DNA of 64,000 nucleotides from Usnea hakonensis (lineage: Eukaryota > Ascomycota > Lecanoromycetes > Lecanorales > Parmeliaceae): NCBI GenBank assembly GCA_013423325.1, contig BLJB01000024.1, positions 1-64,000 of the forward strand. Reading direction: 5' to 3'. Position numbers and translations under genes: made by a program. Each line of letters starts with the position of its first letter. Within the stretch, counting starts at the first letter, position 1. Under the pieces are notes generated by a model. The model saw only the letters and a program-made list of their open reading frames with translations, searched no databases and was not told the DNA's origin. This document shows, in pieces, positions 11,610-23,307 of this stretch.

Positions 11610-12114
11610 ATTACTACTATAATATACTCCGCTATATATTTATTAGACCTTTTATAGAAGGCTTTTATAGTAAAAGTATACTACTTTACTATATATTAGA
11701 AGTCTATTATAAAGGCTTTAATAGTCTATCTTCTATTACGTAGTAACTTTTACTATATTATATATTATTATATCTTTCTATAGAAGGCTTTTATAGCTTA
11801 CTTTTTAAAGCCTTTTATATACTAGTTTATTAATATAGGGGCCGATATACTATTATTATAAAGTCGGATTTACTATTTCTAGTACTACTATAGGGGTCGA
11901 AATAGACTTCTAATATAGAAGTCTTATAAGTTATTTTATAGATCTTATAATCTATTATTATAACTTTTATTATATTATTATATTAGAAAAATAAATTATA
12001 TTAATTAAAAAAAAAGTAAACTATAAATTAGATTAATATTTAAAAATATTATTACTAAATCTGAAAAGTTTCTACTAAATATTAAATTACGAATCGGGCG
12101 AATCGGGCGATTCG

Positions 12115-12234
12115 TAAGAAATCCGCACGATTAGTAAATCGATCCTACTAATAGTAAGAAATCCGTACGATTAGTAAATCGACCCTACTAATAGTAGGAA
12201 ATACGTATAATTAGTATAGTAACTTTACTATTCT
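12115..12234 (+). repeat. 40-bp tandem repeat, about three units
   Basis: Units at 12,115-12,154 and 12,155-12,194 begin TAAGAAATCCG(C/T)ACGATTAG and differ at only a few positions. A third, more diverged unit follows to about 12,234. The changes between units are C-to-T, consistent with RIP. Confidence 0.75.
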
Positions 12235-12255
12235 TAGGGAATTTAGGNNNNNNNN

Positions 12256-12291
<36 letters not shown>

Positions 12292-12905
12292 AAGCGAGAC
12301 GCTAAAATAAAGTTAGCGCTAAAATTAAAGTTAGCGAGAATAACGGGTAGTCTCTAGCGCTATAAATAATAACGCTATAATTNNGCTATAATTCTAAAAA
12401 TAGTCTAAATCGAATTTTTTTAAAAATTATATACGCGCGTTATAGATTCGTATTACTAAGCCTATTATATATATATTATAAAGACTATATTAACTATATT
12501 ATCTAAGTCTTAAAAGAACTTTATATAAATTATTTAAATTATTATTTAAATTATTCAAATTTTACGAATTTTGCGAATCGTATAGATTATACGAATCCTA
12601 CGGATTATATATATTATAAGGCGGACTTACTAACTTCGCGTATATAATTTAATATAGGCTAAGTCTACTAAGTCTACTAAATTCTACTAATCGCGCGTAT
12701 CCGGCGAAATTCTTACGAAAATAAACTTTTTAGATTTAATAATAATAATCATATTTTTTATTTTAAATTAATATTATAAAGATCTCTTTTTTATTATAAT
12801 TAAAAAAGTTTTAAAAGAGTATCTTTATTCTCTATAAAAATAATATAATATAAATAATATATATAGAATTCTACTACTATAATTAGCTTTAAAACTAAAT
12901 AATTA

Positions 12906-13204
12906 ATATTATTTATCACCAAATCTGAAAAGTTCATTTCCGCAAGGATTTCGCCGGGTCCGCACGAATTCTGCCGGGTACGCACAAAATCAGCCCATAT
13001 CCAAAATTTCTGCCAGGTTCTAGCTGAAATCGTGCTGGAATCAGGCAGTTATTTCATTGATTGCGCTAAAATCAAAAAGTGGTTGCGATATTTGGGTATA
13101 AATTGCGCAAACCTGGCGGTTTTTAGGCGTTCTACAGGATCTATATAATCTGTACAGAACACCTATATCCAATTTAGTAGGACGATTTCAGATTTAATAA
13201 TATT
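12906..13204. mobile_element. Possible MITE-like element, less RIP-mutated than its surroundings
   Basis: An approximately 300-bp island rich in CA/TG lies inside the AT-rich block. It is bounded by the inverted 10-mers AAATCTGAAA (12,921-12,930) and TTTCAGATTT (13,186-13,195), with outer AATATTATT/AATAATATT arms. The same AAATCTGAAAAGTT occurs again at 12,057-12,070. No coding frame and no clear target duplication were found, so the boundaries are uncertain. Confidence 0.35.
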
Positions 13205-14579
13205 TATATTTATCTATTTTTTAATATTAATACTAACTTTTCTAATCTCTCTAAATAATATATTTTATTATATCGCGCGTATCTAACTTCTATCTTAAAT
13301 TAAAAAATTTAAAATTTATAGAATAAAAAGAAATAGAATTAATAATAAAAACTATTTTTAATAATTTTATAATAATATTAATTAAATATGGCCGGCGACG
13401 AGATCTAGCTGTACGCACTGCTGGCTACGAACCTGCTACTATTATATATAATGTAAAAGTCGCCGTCGTATACGATATATAGTAGAGCTAAGTGATCTTA
13501 AGGTATAACGCGTAAAGGAGATAGAATAGAAAATAGTAAAATAAAGTAATAGAGATAAGATACGTCCCTATTATAAATAAAGTATTTAATTAGAAATATA
13601 GCTATATTATTAATAAAGTCGATATAATATTACTTAATTAAATATTAAACGCGTAGAACCTTCCTATAATAATATATAGAGAGTACTAGATAGTTTAGAT
13701 AGAAGGCGTATTAGCTAATAGGATTAATTACTCTAGATACGTAGGGATAATAGCCTAGTCCTAGTATAACTAGTAGGATACGAGATATCTACTTCCTCCT
13801 ACGAGCCCGTTCGAAGCGTAACTATTAATAAAGATATAATTCTCTCTCTATTTCTAGATATATATACCTATCGATAACTCTACCTACTTATAGAGCTAGT
13901 ATAATATATTTACCGCTAAGTATTCTCCTCTATATATTTATAGATAGTAATATTATAGAAGGAACCGGTATTCTATACCCGAAATAAAAAGGCCTTATAG
14001 GACCTTACTTACCTAGTATAAAGTTTTTATATATAGAATACTAAGACTTTTAGCTCGTTATATAAATACGAAGGCCCGTATTTCTTTATACTAATAGCCC
14101 TCTAAAAGTTAATTTGATAAAGATTGTAGAATTTAGTAGTAATTAGTTAATTTAAACTTCGTATCTATACCGTATTATTATTATTTACTCTAGTAGGGTC
14201 TCTCCCTATTAGACTTAGTATAGGGCTAAGACGCCGGCCTTTTTTCCTCGGCGATAGGCGCTTACGGATTAGAATAAGCTAGGAATAAGGGCTAATAATT
14301 AAATTTATAGATAAATACTCTACGAGGAATATTAATTACTTTACGGGGATACGGGTATTATTCGGCCTACCTATATTCTTATTAATAGTCAAGTTATTTT
14401 TTTTCTTAGAAAGGATACTAAAGCGTATAGCGACCTAGCGTATATATATAATTCGTAGAAGTTGTCGAAGGTAGTATATAGAACTCGATATTTATAGGAT
14501 ATTATAATAGAAGAAACGTATAGAGGTTTTTACCCTAGCGTAAGTAAAGGTTTCCTCTATAATATTGCTATAGAGCTTC

Positions 14580-14642
14580 CCGTAATTATCTTTTATATAG
14601 TTAGATAGACACGAGTATGAAATCCAATCCAATCCAATTAAT
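14580..14642 (+). repeat. Possible second LINE-type 3' tail, (AATCC)n
   Basis: CCCGTAATTATC followed by TAGATAGACACGAG and three AATCC units. It resembles the end at 1,110-1,176 except for the repeat unit. Tentative. Confidence 0.35.
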
Positions 14643-15260
14643 TAAATATAGACTTTATTTATTAAATATTATTAGTTATTTATAATAGTATATATAACTA
14701 ATTACTAATCTCTTTCTTTAATTAAAAAATCGAATAATTAAAAATTAATAAAAAATAATATTATTAATTAATACTATATTTAAAGATTACTTAAATATAT
14801 TAATTAAATATAGACTATATTTATTTAATATTATTAGTAATAAAGAAATTAAGAGCGATTCTAAAAAAAAAGTTCGCTTATATAAAATATCTTAATATTC
14901 CTAACGAATTAGAGACGTTCCAGGAAGCTCTTTTCCACGACTTAAGAATATAGTATTTAGATTTAGGGTGTGTTTTAGCACCGCGAAACCCATATCCAAT
15001 CATATGATTGGCTACTAAGGTAGGCCTTGAGCGCCCTGCGAATCTTGAGCACTGAAGAAATCCACGCAAAACAATCTTTCTCGCTGCTCTTGCATCACTA
15101 TTGAAACAATCAACAGACCACAACATGTCATAAAATGCGCCAATTGACACGGCCAATTAATTCTTGAGCCTGGGAAGTAGCGCTAGGAACACTATGGCCG
15201 TTCCGAGCCTCAATGGCGGCACCTTCTCACCCGGTTGATCCTACAACGTATTGAACGGCC

Positions 15261-17846
15261 ATGGAGAACATCCCTCCTTCCTACGAAATCGCAGTAGCCA
15301 GAAACCCATGGGCACTCGTAGCTCCATACATACCCTCTGCCGAGCTGTGTGCCCTCAACAGAGTCAATCATGAATTGCACCACGTCTTTGCTCCGTACTT
15401 GTGGGGTAACCCAGCCTCACACTTTGGAACAGAGAATGACAGGGTCTATGGTGGGAACAAGATGGAGCATGGGAAGTTATTTTGCTGATCTTAAGCAGTC
15501 GCTTTGACACGCTTCAAAAGGATCCTCAAACGAGTGCGCCTGAGCGTGAGAGAGCTCACCCATACCCTTCATCTTCCGCCTGCTCAATCAGAGGTAAGAT
15601 TAATGCTATAGACTGCTGGTAAAGAGTAGGACGGCTAATGCTCCTAAAAGATCTATGATGGACCACACCCTGAATGGCTCCGAGATGTCTTGGAACAACT
15701 GCCAAACCTCCAATCTCTCGTCGTCTCACGACTCCCGTTCTTCGACCATATGGCACTACTAGCGTTACGAAGCTACAGCAGCGGCCGCCGACCTTCAGCC
15801 GGTTGCCCAGATCCTACCTTTGCTCTTCGGCTTCTCATAGCTGGATGCTGCCAAAATACGACATCGCAAGGCTTGACGGAGGGTTTGGACCGTTTTCCAA
15901 ACCTTGCCTTCCTGGACCTCTCCAATACGTTAGCAGCAAGAGACAAGAACGTACTGTGGAAGCTCGGAGACCTACCTCTGTTGCAAATCCTAAAATTACG
16001 CAGTGTGCATCTGAGGGACGAAGACATGGGCATTCTGGCCGAGGCTATAGGCGTTAAAGTGCGAAGCCTTGACGTTCAGGGCAATCATCTTACGGACTAC
16101 AGCGTTCGGAATCTTCTGACTTCCTGCTTTAAAGCTGACAACGATACCAATGGGTCATCAAATGGGAGATCACGCGCTACTTCAAACCTTGCTGTGGAAG
16201 ACTGGCCTTCAGGGTTTGTTCGACCTGATCCTGCGGTGCTCGATGAATTCAAAGACGACACTTATGATGAACGCTTTGTTCGTCGCTTGACATCTAGCGT
16301 TGTCAGCAGACTGCCGTATGAGGACATGCCTCAGTCTGGAATTACACATCTGTACATCGCCAATAACAATCTTACAGTGGAGGGCCTGGCGGCCTTGATT
16401 CGTTCAGGAAAACTCCACGTCCTGGATGCTGGCTCTGTAGATACCTCTGTGCGCGGACCATTTCCAGAGGCATCCCTGATACCCTCCCCATCCGATCCTC
16501 GTCCTATCCAGTTGCCAGGCGTTGAGAAACTTACGCCAAGCTTTAGCAAGCATGCCCAAGACATGACCTCGCTACGAATTCATCATGCAATTATCACCAA
16601 GGATGCTCCATCTAAAGATGAGGCATTGTCTGAAGCTCCTTCCGAGCTCGGTTCAGGAGAGACAAAGCATGAACTGAATGGACCAATGCCAAGTGAGCTA
16701 GACGCAGTAGTGTATGAATTGGATGCAACACCCCCACTCTACGAGCTAGAGATCCAAGAACCGCGGCCACGGTATGAACTGCCCGGAGATTCGACCCATT
16801 TTTACGTATCCCCTCCCATCGGCGACAAACCTACTCTTACTAAAGAAGAGAGTCAGCCCGAGGCTAGACGTGGGAGCATTTTCGCACCGGAGCCGCTGGA
16901 CACAGAGGAGTCCGACGAAGACGCGGCCCCAGTGCTCACAGCAACTGGCCTGGGTGCTGTCGCGCAAAGCGTAAATGGCGTGAATGGTCCTATTCAAGCC
17001 ATGCGTGCAACGAGCAATGACCGAGTTGGCCCTGGAACAGAATGTGCACATATGAGAATCGCACTGATTGAGAAACAACGGCAACAGCTCAGATCGAGTC
17101 GGCTCGAAAAACCGCATGGCTTGATACCAGGAATGGTGCCAAAGCTTCGTACTCTCACGTTGACCAACGTGCCATGCTTTGACCGTACGGGACGTGTGGT
17201 AGATGCCTTGATTCGATTCATTAAGGATTGTGCCTTAGAAGCCGAGCTTGCCGACCTTCAGGCTCGCGTTGAAGTCAATCCTGTACGCAAAGCAGGAGAG
17301 CGTCATTCAAAGCACAATCGTCATACTGCCCGAGAGATTTTCGCCCTACGACATATTGCACTTGAGATGGCTCCAGCAGTGTCACCGACCACTCCCCCAA
17401 TAACATCAAATTGGGTCAATAGAACCAGGTCCTCCACAGAAGACGCAGACAGTGAAGCATTATGGTCTGCAGCTGAAAATGACTTTACTTTTTTCGATAA
17501 CGATGAGGAGTGTGGCTTGCCTTCCATAGATACTGATACTTACGTTCCTTACTCGGCCTTGTCGGAAAAGATCATCACGCCAACGGATGACTCTCAGCCT
17601 GGAAGTGTGCCATTCTTACAGCCATTACAGAAAATCAAAGACAAGGACAGGCCTGTTGATGTTGTGCAGGAGCTAGCCAAATTCCGCAAGGAAAGGAAGG
17701 CCGCTTATGAAGAGGCGGTACAGAGAGGATTACTGCACGTTGATGGGTACTGGCCCGGTGAGGTCAAGGTCGTAAGAGGGCATCATACAGGCGGTAAGAT
17801 AGACTATTATGGGAATCACTTTGAAAAGGGAGGGGTTTACCGATGA
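15261..17846 (+). CDS. Leucine-rich-repeat protein with F-box-like N terminus
   Basis: Three exons: 15,261-15,450, 15,499-15,593 and 15,651-17,846, giving 826 aa. Intron 1 (48 bp) uses a GTGGGA donor; intron 2 (57 bp) has GTAAGA, a CTAAT branch and AAAG. Both joins keep one frame and create a continuous helix-rich segment. The first ~60 residues (IPSAELCALNRVNHELHHVF) look like a degenerate F-box. Residues of roughly 95-330 contain leucine-rich repeats (LEQLPNLQSL, FPNLAFLDLSN, LPLLQILKL, VRSLDVQGNHL, ITHLYIANNNL). The long Pro/Glu/Ser-rich second half is probably disordered. LRR plus F-box suggests substrate recognition in an SCF-type complex, but that is inference. It is the first gene beyond the RIP block, only about 330 bp from its edge. 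Confidence 0.8.
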
Positions 17847-18308
17847 GAGCGCACTGGAGATCTCCGAGGACCATGGGTGGGCTACATTCACCTCGGCCGA
17901 AAGTGTGATCCGGCGAGATTCTCGTCCTTTGAAGCCTCGTGGCCGTGGAAATCGGGTAGCTTCTTCCGGCTTTCTAGCCGGTGGGTTTGGGATGCTGGAG
18001 GGCATGGGGCCGTATTACAGGAATGGGTAGCATTGTTGGTGGTCTTGAATGCGTGGATTGTATCATGTTTATGAGATCAATTGTCGATGGATCCCGAGGA
18101 ATCGCCTCTCCCAATTGAAGAAATGATGGGGAGAAATCGTCTTAGGAAGGAAAGCGAGAACTACGTGCAGAGCGCCCTATTATTCACAGAGAAATGGTGA
18201 TTGTCCAAACTTTATTCCTGGAGACATATTCCCAAAATTTACCAACCAGCTGCGTCTACTACGTAGCACGCGTGAATTTCCCAACCCTCCTTCCCCCCCC
18301 TACCTTCT
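17847..18308. other. Convergent intergenic region, no gene seen
   Basis: About 460 bp between the 3' ends of the LRR gene and the decarboxylase. Its right end is strongly C-rich on the + strand, continuing into the 3' end of the decarboxylase. It should hold both polyadenylation regions. Confidence 0.6.
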
Positions 18309-20039
18309 TCATTCCACCGCCACCCTCCCCCAAGCCTTCCTCCCCACCTCCACCACCGCCTCCACCAACCCTTCCACCGTCCCCTTCCCCGTCCCCCTAC
18401 TCACCACCACCCTCATAAACGGACCCTTCCCATCATCCCCGCCCGCGTAATCAATCATGAACCCCCTCGGCACGAGCCCCCGCACAATCTCCTTCGTCAC
18501 TCTCCCGTTCGATTCCGCTTTTCCTTCTTCTCCCTTTCCCTCCGCCTCCCCACCATCCGTCGTCGTCATCGTCGTCGTCGTCGTCGCCGTCGATGTCGCA
18601 GGGACGTAATAAAAACACACCTGGCAGCACGGCGGTGGGTTCTCACTCACGAGGAGGAGGTCGGGGTGGGAGGCGACCAGCGACGCTAGATGAGCGGCCG
18701 TGGCGAAGGCGCTGTCTATTTGCGCGGCGTAGCCCGATGTGCCGTGGTAGATCCAGCCGAGGTACAGTTTGAGGCTGTCGCCGCGGCGGCCGCATTGGAG
18801 GGTTAGGTCTGCCAGGTCGTATATTTCCGAGGATGAGGAGGATGATGGGTCGGGGGTTGGTGAGGAGTGGAAGAGATAGTTGGCGGGCATGGTGTTGCTG
18901 GCGTGGAACTGGCGCATGTCGGCCCCGAGCAGGAAGGAGCAGGTGATGGGCACGCCCATCATTTTGTGCGGGTTGACGGCGATGGAGTCGGCGCGGTGGC
19001 TGCCGGTCAGTTTGGGCGCGTGGGTGGGGGAGAAGATGGCGGGGCCGCCCCAGGAGGCGTCGATGTGCAGCCAGAGGTTGTGCGAGGAGCAGATGGTTGC
19101 GAGTTGGGGGATGGGGTCGTAGGAGCCCAGGACGGTGGTGCCGGCCGTGGCGTTGAGGTAGAAGGGGGTCTGGCCGCGCTGCTTGGCTTCGGCGATGAGG
19201 GCGGTCAGGGCGGCGGGGTCCATGCTGCCGGTTTGGGGGTCCACGGGGACGGAGACGACGGCGGATGAACCGAGGCCGAGCGTTTGCGCGGCTTTTTCGA
19301 TGCTGTAGTGTCCGTGAGCGGAGGTGAAGAGGACGAGGCGGAGGTCGTTGGCGGTGTTGCCGTGCGTTTTGGTGGCGGGGTGGAGGGTGTTGCGGGCGAT
19401 TACTATGGACGTGGTGTTGGAGCTGGAACCCCCTTGGACGGAGATGCCGCCGGCATGGGGTCCGTTGAGGCCGAAGAGGTTGGCGAGGGCACGGGTCGTG
19501 TGTTTTTCAATCAAGGTCAGTGCGGGGGATACTTGGTACGTGTGGACGTTGGTATTGAGAGTCGCGAGGATCAATTCGGCGGCGAGGCCGGGGGCGTCGG
19601 TTGAGGCGTAGAGTTTGCTCATGAAACCACGGTCCCAGGTGTTTACGGAGTATTGCATGATCTGCTCTACCTGTTTCAGGAATCCTGCACGCGCCAGGCC
19701 GGTTTCGGGTAAGTCTAAATCCATAAGTTGGGATAGCTTTTGAGGCTTGTGGTGTTCCACAAGGGCAGTGCGTGGGCCACCTCCCTCGATTGAGAGACCG
19801 TGACCGGTCTTCTTGGTCGATGCATCTTCGTCGGCTGACCGAATGAATGGGATCAGAAGATCTTGTACGGCGTTCAGTAACTGCGAGTTGGGTTAGTCAT
19901 CATGTATAGAGCGGAATCCGAGTAGATGCATATGGACATTTCAGCTTTGGCATATTGTAAAATGACGAACATTGGAGACTTCATCTGCTCGAGATGGGAC
20001 GGGTTGTTTCTCGGTCAGATTGGAATCTTGATGTGCCAT
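18309..20039 (-). CDS. PLP-dependent group II amino-acid decarboxylase (glutamate/cysteine-sulfinate decarboxylase-like)
   Basis: Two exons, 20,039-19,971 and 19,880-18,309, give 546 aa. The 90-bp intron has a GTTCGT donor, an ACTAAC branch and a CAG acceptor. The start is the ATG at 20,039 (MAHQDSNLTEK). The fold type I signature is complete: a His that stacks on the cofactor in SAHGHYS (H214), Asp in LHIDASWGGP (D297) for the pyridine nitrogen, and the Schiff-base Lys in NPHKMMGVP (K329). The NPHKMMGVP form is characteristic of the GAD/CSAD branch rather than aromatic decarboxylases. A Thr/Gly/Glu low-complexity insert interrupts the C-terminal domain. Probably cytosolic; the actual substrate cannot be told from sequence. 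It lies tail to tail with the LRR gene. Confidence 0.85.
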
Positions 20040-20249
20040 GTTTGATGAGAGAAGAGTGCAGAAATGCAAGGGGATGATGCCTGGTTAAAAGGTATGCGTA
20101 GGTTGGGTTGGGAATTTGCTGCTGCTATCATATTCATATTAATATTGGGAGGGAGAAAATCAAAGGGCAAAATGGTGAATATATATATACCATACCACTT
20201 TCGTCATCGTCGATTCGTCATGACTCGACTCTAGTGCCCAGCTGCTATT

Positions 20250-22403
20250 TTAAGCTTTACCCTGAATGCCAGCCTTTTTCCCTCCTGTAGCATTATCTGA
20301 ACGTGCCTTCAGCGCCAAGGGCTGTAAATGTTGTTTCGTCGCACCAGCTGCAAATCGATGTCTTGCAAGCTCGATACCTGTCTTGCCAATTTGGTCTTTG
20401 TCTTTGTGTTGATCTTGACTTTGACCCTTCGCGCCGTTGAGCCATTCGTTTCTTCTTGTCTTATATATATCCATCTTCCAATTTCTCCATACCGCTCTGC
20501 CCGGCATCGACCCTCGTAAAGCTGACTCATGCTGCGCGAGTTCATTAGCAATCCTTTCCCTGATGAATCTAAGACCATTCGTCGCTTCCCACATCGAGTC
20601 TATGACGTGAGAGGCAACAGGATCAACTGCGAGCTCCTCCATGTGGCCGTACAACCGTGGCATCAGAATTCGACGGAATTTTGAAGCCTGTTCCGGGCAA
20701 ACCAGAGCGGCCTGGAGGACACGGGATGCTGTTCGATCTTTTGCAATTGTGATCAGAAAAAGCGTCTCCATAGCAAGTAGTCCGTCACACACGAATTCCC
20801 GTAGCGAGTCTGGCGCTTCCAACATGCATTGAGCCAGTAGAGACCCATGGGCTTTGCCACTGTCCTCAAAATCTAGTTGTCTTCTGCGATCTTCCGCCAT
20901 GCCTTCTGCAGACTCTGTGTTCACTCTCAGCATGCTTATCAGATGTTGGGATGGTCCCTCCCCGTAAGCCTGTTTCAAACCAGTCAAGATCGATGTTGCG
21001 CACACGTTCCGAACCCGGCACCTCTGTATCAATGTCTTGATGACTGATGTACGCGAACGCTTGATCAGGGTGTCGATTTCAGGACAGATTCGCTCTAGAG
21101 CAGTCACCAAGTCCTCCGTGTTCAAGCGCTCGATGATCTTGATGACCACGAAAGCAGCGACCTCGTTTTTCGCCAATGTCCCAATTTTGTCTTTGAAAGA
21201 GTTTTTGTACAGCGATTTAAACGTCTTGCCAGGTGCATTCAAGATAACGACCTCCAGGAGGCGTGAACCAACTGTATCGAAGATGAGATGATTGATAAAT
21301 GAAGCACTTTCGGTGCCCTCCTCCAACAAGTCATTAGGGATTAACTTTCGAAATAGCGACTTCGAGTCTTTCGCGCTTTGCTTTCCTGATCTTGTAAGCT
21401 CGAGCTCAAGCAAAAGCTGTAGAACAGGATTTGCGATAGGATGATTCGCTAGAGCCCGAAGATATGTAGTGTCCAGACCTGCTACTGCTCCTGCCATCAT
21501 CTTGTCCAACGCAGTGTGAAAAGAATCTGGTACTATTCGCGCTTCTGACCTCGCCTCTGCCGTCACTTGTTTTCTGCCTGCAACAGAGACATGCTCCTTC
21601 TTTTTGCTCTGCAGCACCGACGAAGAGGCGATAGCAGGAAGCGGCATGCCTGAAAGCACGACCAACAGAATGCGCAGTGGATGCGACGCGAATTGGTCGC
21701 TCATCAAGTACCCCAGATTGCCTTCCAACTCGTTCAATGTATATAGAAAGAGGTTCTCCATAGACACGTAGACGTCCCCACTCTCCTGGTTCCGTTTCCC
21801 CTCATCCAGAGGTGCTGTCAGCTCTTGGTTGACGATTGGGGCTGCTTGTAGGAACAATGCTTCGCAGCAATGCGAAGCGAAGCGGTGCTGTACGAGGTTC
21901 AGAAAGCTAATCGATGTCAGAAGCATCACCGTCAGCGGTTGTAGCGGGCGAACTTACTGCCCACTGAACTTTTGAAATAGATTCTTCAACTGACCCGGCG
22001 TCGAAAGCAGGATCAACCGTTCCATGAGCCTTGAGCAAGACTGGCTGTTGGCAATCTTCAGCTCTTTCCCACTGGCCTCCTTGTAGACATTTGCTAAGAA
22101 GAGGCTCCGTTCCTCTGGATCGGCGAATTGGTTGAGTTCCAGCATAGAATCCGCTTTCTTGAAGTACTCCTGCTCGTCTTCATCTAGCAAACCATAGAAT
22201 GGAAGATCCCCTGGCCCAAATTTATTCTCCGAATAGCCTTGTGGTGGTCCAGCTCCATCACCACCATCCACTACGATCTCGACCTCTTCTTCGGCATCCT
22301 CTGACTTCTGCCGCTTGGAAGTCACGTTCTCGTCTTCGACTTCCGCCTCACGTTTCCGTTTCTTCTCCTCCCGACGCCCTCGTTTTCGATGCTCCTTTGG
22401 CAT
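20250..22403 (-). CDS. NOP9: Nucleolar protein 9, Pumilio-repeat pre-40S assembly factor
   Basis: Two exons, 22,403-21,958 and 21,906-20,250, 700 aa. The 51-bp intron (GTAAGT...TTAG) rejoins the frame as FSGHFLNLVQHRFASHCCE, the conserved Pumilio-type repeat of this family. The ATG at 22,403 is preferred over one five codons upstream because it gives the typical basic start MPKEHRKRGRREEKKRKR, a nuclear/nucleolar signal. Pumilio-like RNA-binding repeats fill most of the chain (for example VVILNAPGKTFKSLYK, AFVVIKIIERL, NPVLQLLLELE). In yeast, Nop9 binds the 20S pre-rRNA near the Nob1 cleavage site and is needed for 18S maturation. A pair of inverted TTACCCG sites lies about 90-110 bp upstream of the ATG. 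Confidence 0.92.
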
Positions 22404-23307
22404 AGCGATTTCCAGCAAAGTGGTGTGCGTGATTTGGGAAGTTCGAAGATCTTGTGAAACACAGAATTGGGATGGTTGAGACGAACCGCTTTTTTACCCG
22501 AGGGTCTCGGGTAAAATAGCCGTTTTCATTCTCGTTCAAAAGAGCATATCCTACCGTGCTTCTACGCATTACTCTACTTCTTTTCGCATACGCACGGCTT
22601 CCCTATTGCGACCTCGCTGCCTGAACATCTATCTGCTCCTCGGACAGCATCGTCGTGCTGCTTGCTAGTACTTCCTCTAACCCGTCACCCCCTAGCTCGA
22701 CACTGATCTACGTAACAGCTATCCTTTTCAATATGTCGAGCGTATTTGAATTTCTCTGTAATAATTCCGAGTAGCTCAGATCTTGTACATGTATGAATCT
22801 CTATGTACGAACACCTGTTGCGTGCCATCTGGGTATATATGACCATCCAAAACTCCACATCCAACGATACCGAGTCAGTCGATACTGATCTAAAAGCCAG
22901 GCTGAAACGCCCTACGCCGCGAACGTGGAAGCCAACTTTCGTGGCTATATATAAAGATATCGAAAAATCTTAATTTGAAATTGTTGGGATAGTGAGTCCC
23001 AGATAAATGTCCAACGAGATCGACTCCATGCTGCAGATTGTGGGAGAGCTGCGAGTGACGATTGGAGAGTGTGATGGAAAAGGCCGGACGTCGTGGAATT
23101 AGCGGTTCATCACGAGGGTCGCTAGGATCTGCAAACTCGTGACCTCGTGGCGATCTGAAGGTCGTTGGGATCGCTATTCGTATAGACAGTCTAGTAACCA
23201 GGCAGCGTTCGTCCTATGTTGCTGGGTGCCTTCCCTGAAGATGCTTGCAACCACGCACGGTTGGCCATTCGGCTGGTGTCCAGTTCATGATTTCCTAGTC
23301 TATTTTC
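22404..23307. other. Intergenic region between NOP9 and the glycosyltransferase
   Basis: About 0.9 kb. It holds the NOP9 promoter at its left end, including the inverted repeat at 22,492-22,516, and the 3' flank of the glycosyltransferase at its right end. No further gene is visible. Confidence 0.6.
22492..22516. promoter_or_regulatory. Two inverted Reb1-like sites upstream of NOP9
   Basis: TTTTACCCGAG and CTCGGGTAAAA are perfect 11-bp inverted arms separated by GGT. Each contains TTACCCG, the core bound by the Myb-type factor Reb1 in yeasts, a common regulator of ribosome-related promoters. The site is 89-113 bp before the NOP9 start codon. Whether this fungus uses a Reb1 orthologue here is inference. 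Confidence 0.5.

Larger units (their letters stand above)
11610..14930. other. RIP-mutated AT-rich repeat DNA, no intact gene
   Basis: Continues the RIP signature up to a sharp boundary near 14,930. It includes an assembly gap of eight N at 12,248-12,255 followed by 34 A (12,256-12,289), a second NN gap at 12,383-12,384, a 40-bp tandem repeat, a less mutated island at about 12,906-13,204 and another small CA/TG-containing patch at about 13,388-13,500. The segment at about 13,500-14,640 looks like a degraded coding repeat but I could not identify it. Confidence 0.7.

Noticed and set aside
12256..12289. Poly-A run as a retrotransposon tail
   Set aside because: It directly abuts an N gap, so its length and context may be assembly artefacts.
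14878..15156. 92-codon minus-strand frame across the RIP boundary
   Set aside because: Begins with TTG, crosses the composition boundary and has no recognisable features.
18867..19604. Long open frames on the + strand opposite the PLP decarboxylase
   Set aside because: They are Gly/Val-rich mirror frames of a GC-rich coding region; the minus-strand frame has a complete enzyme signature and spliced N terminus.
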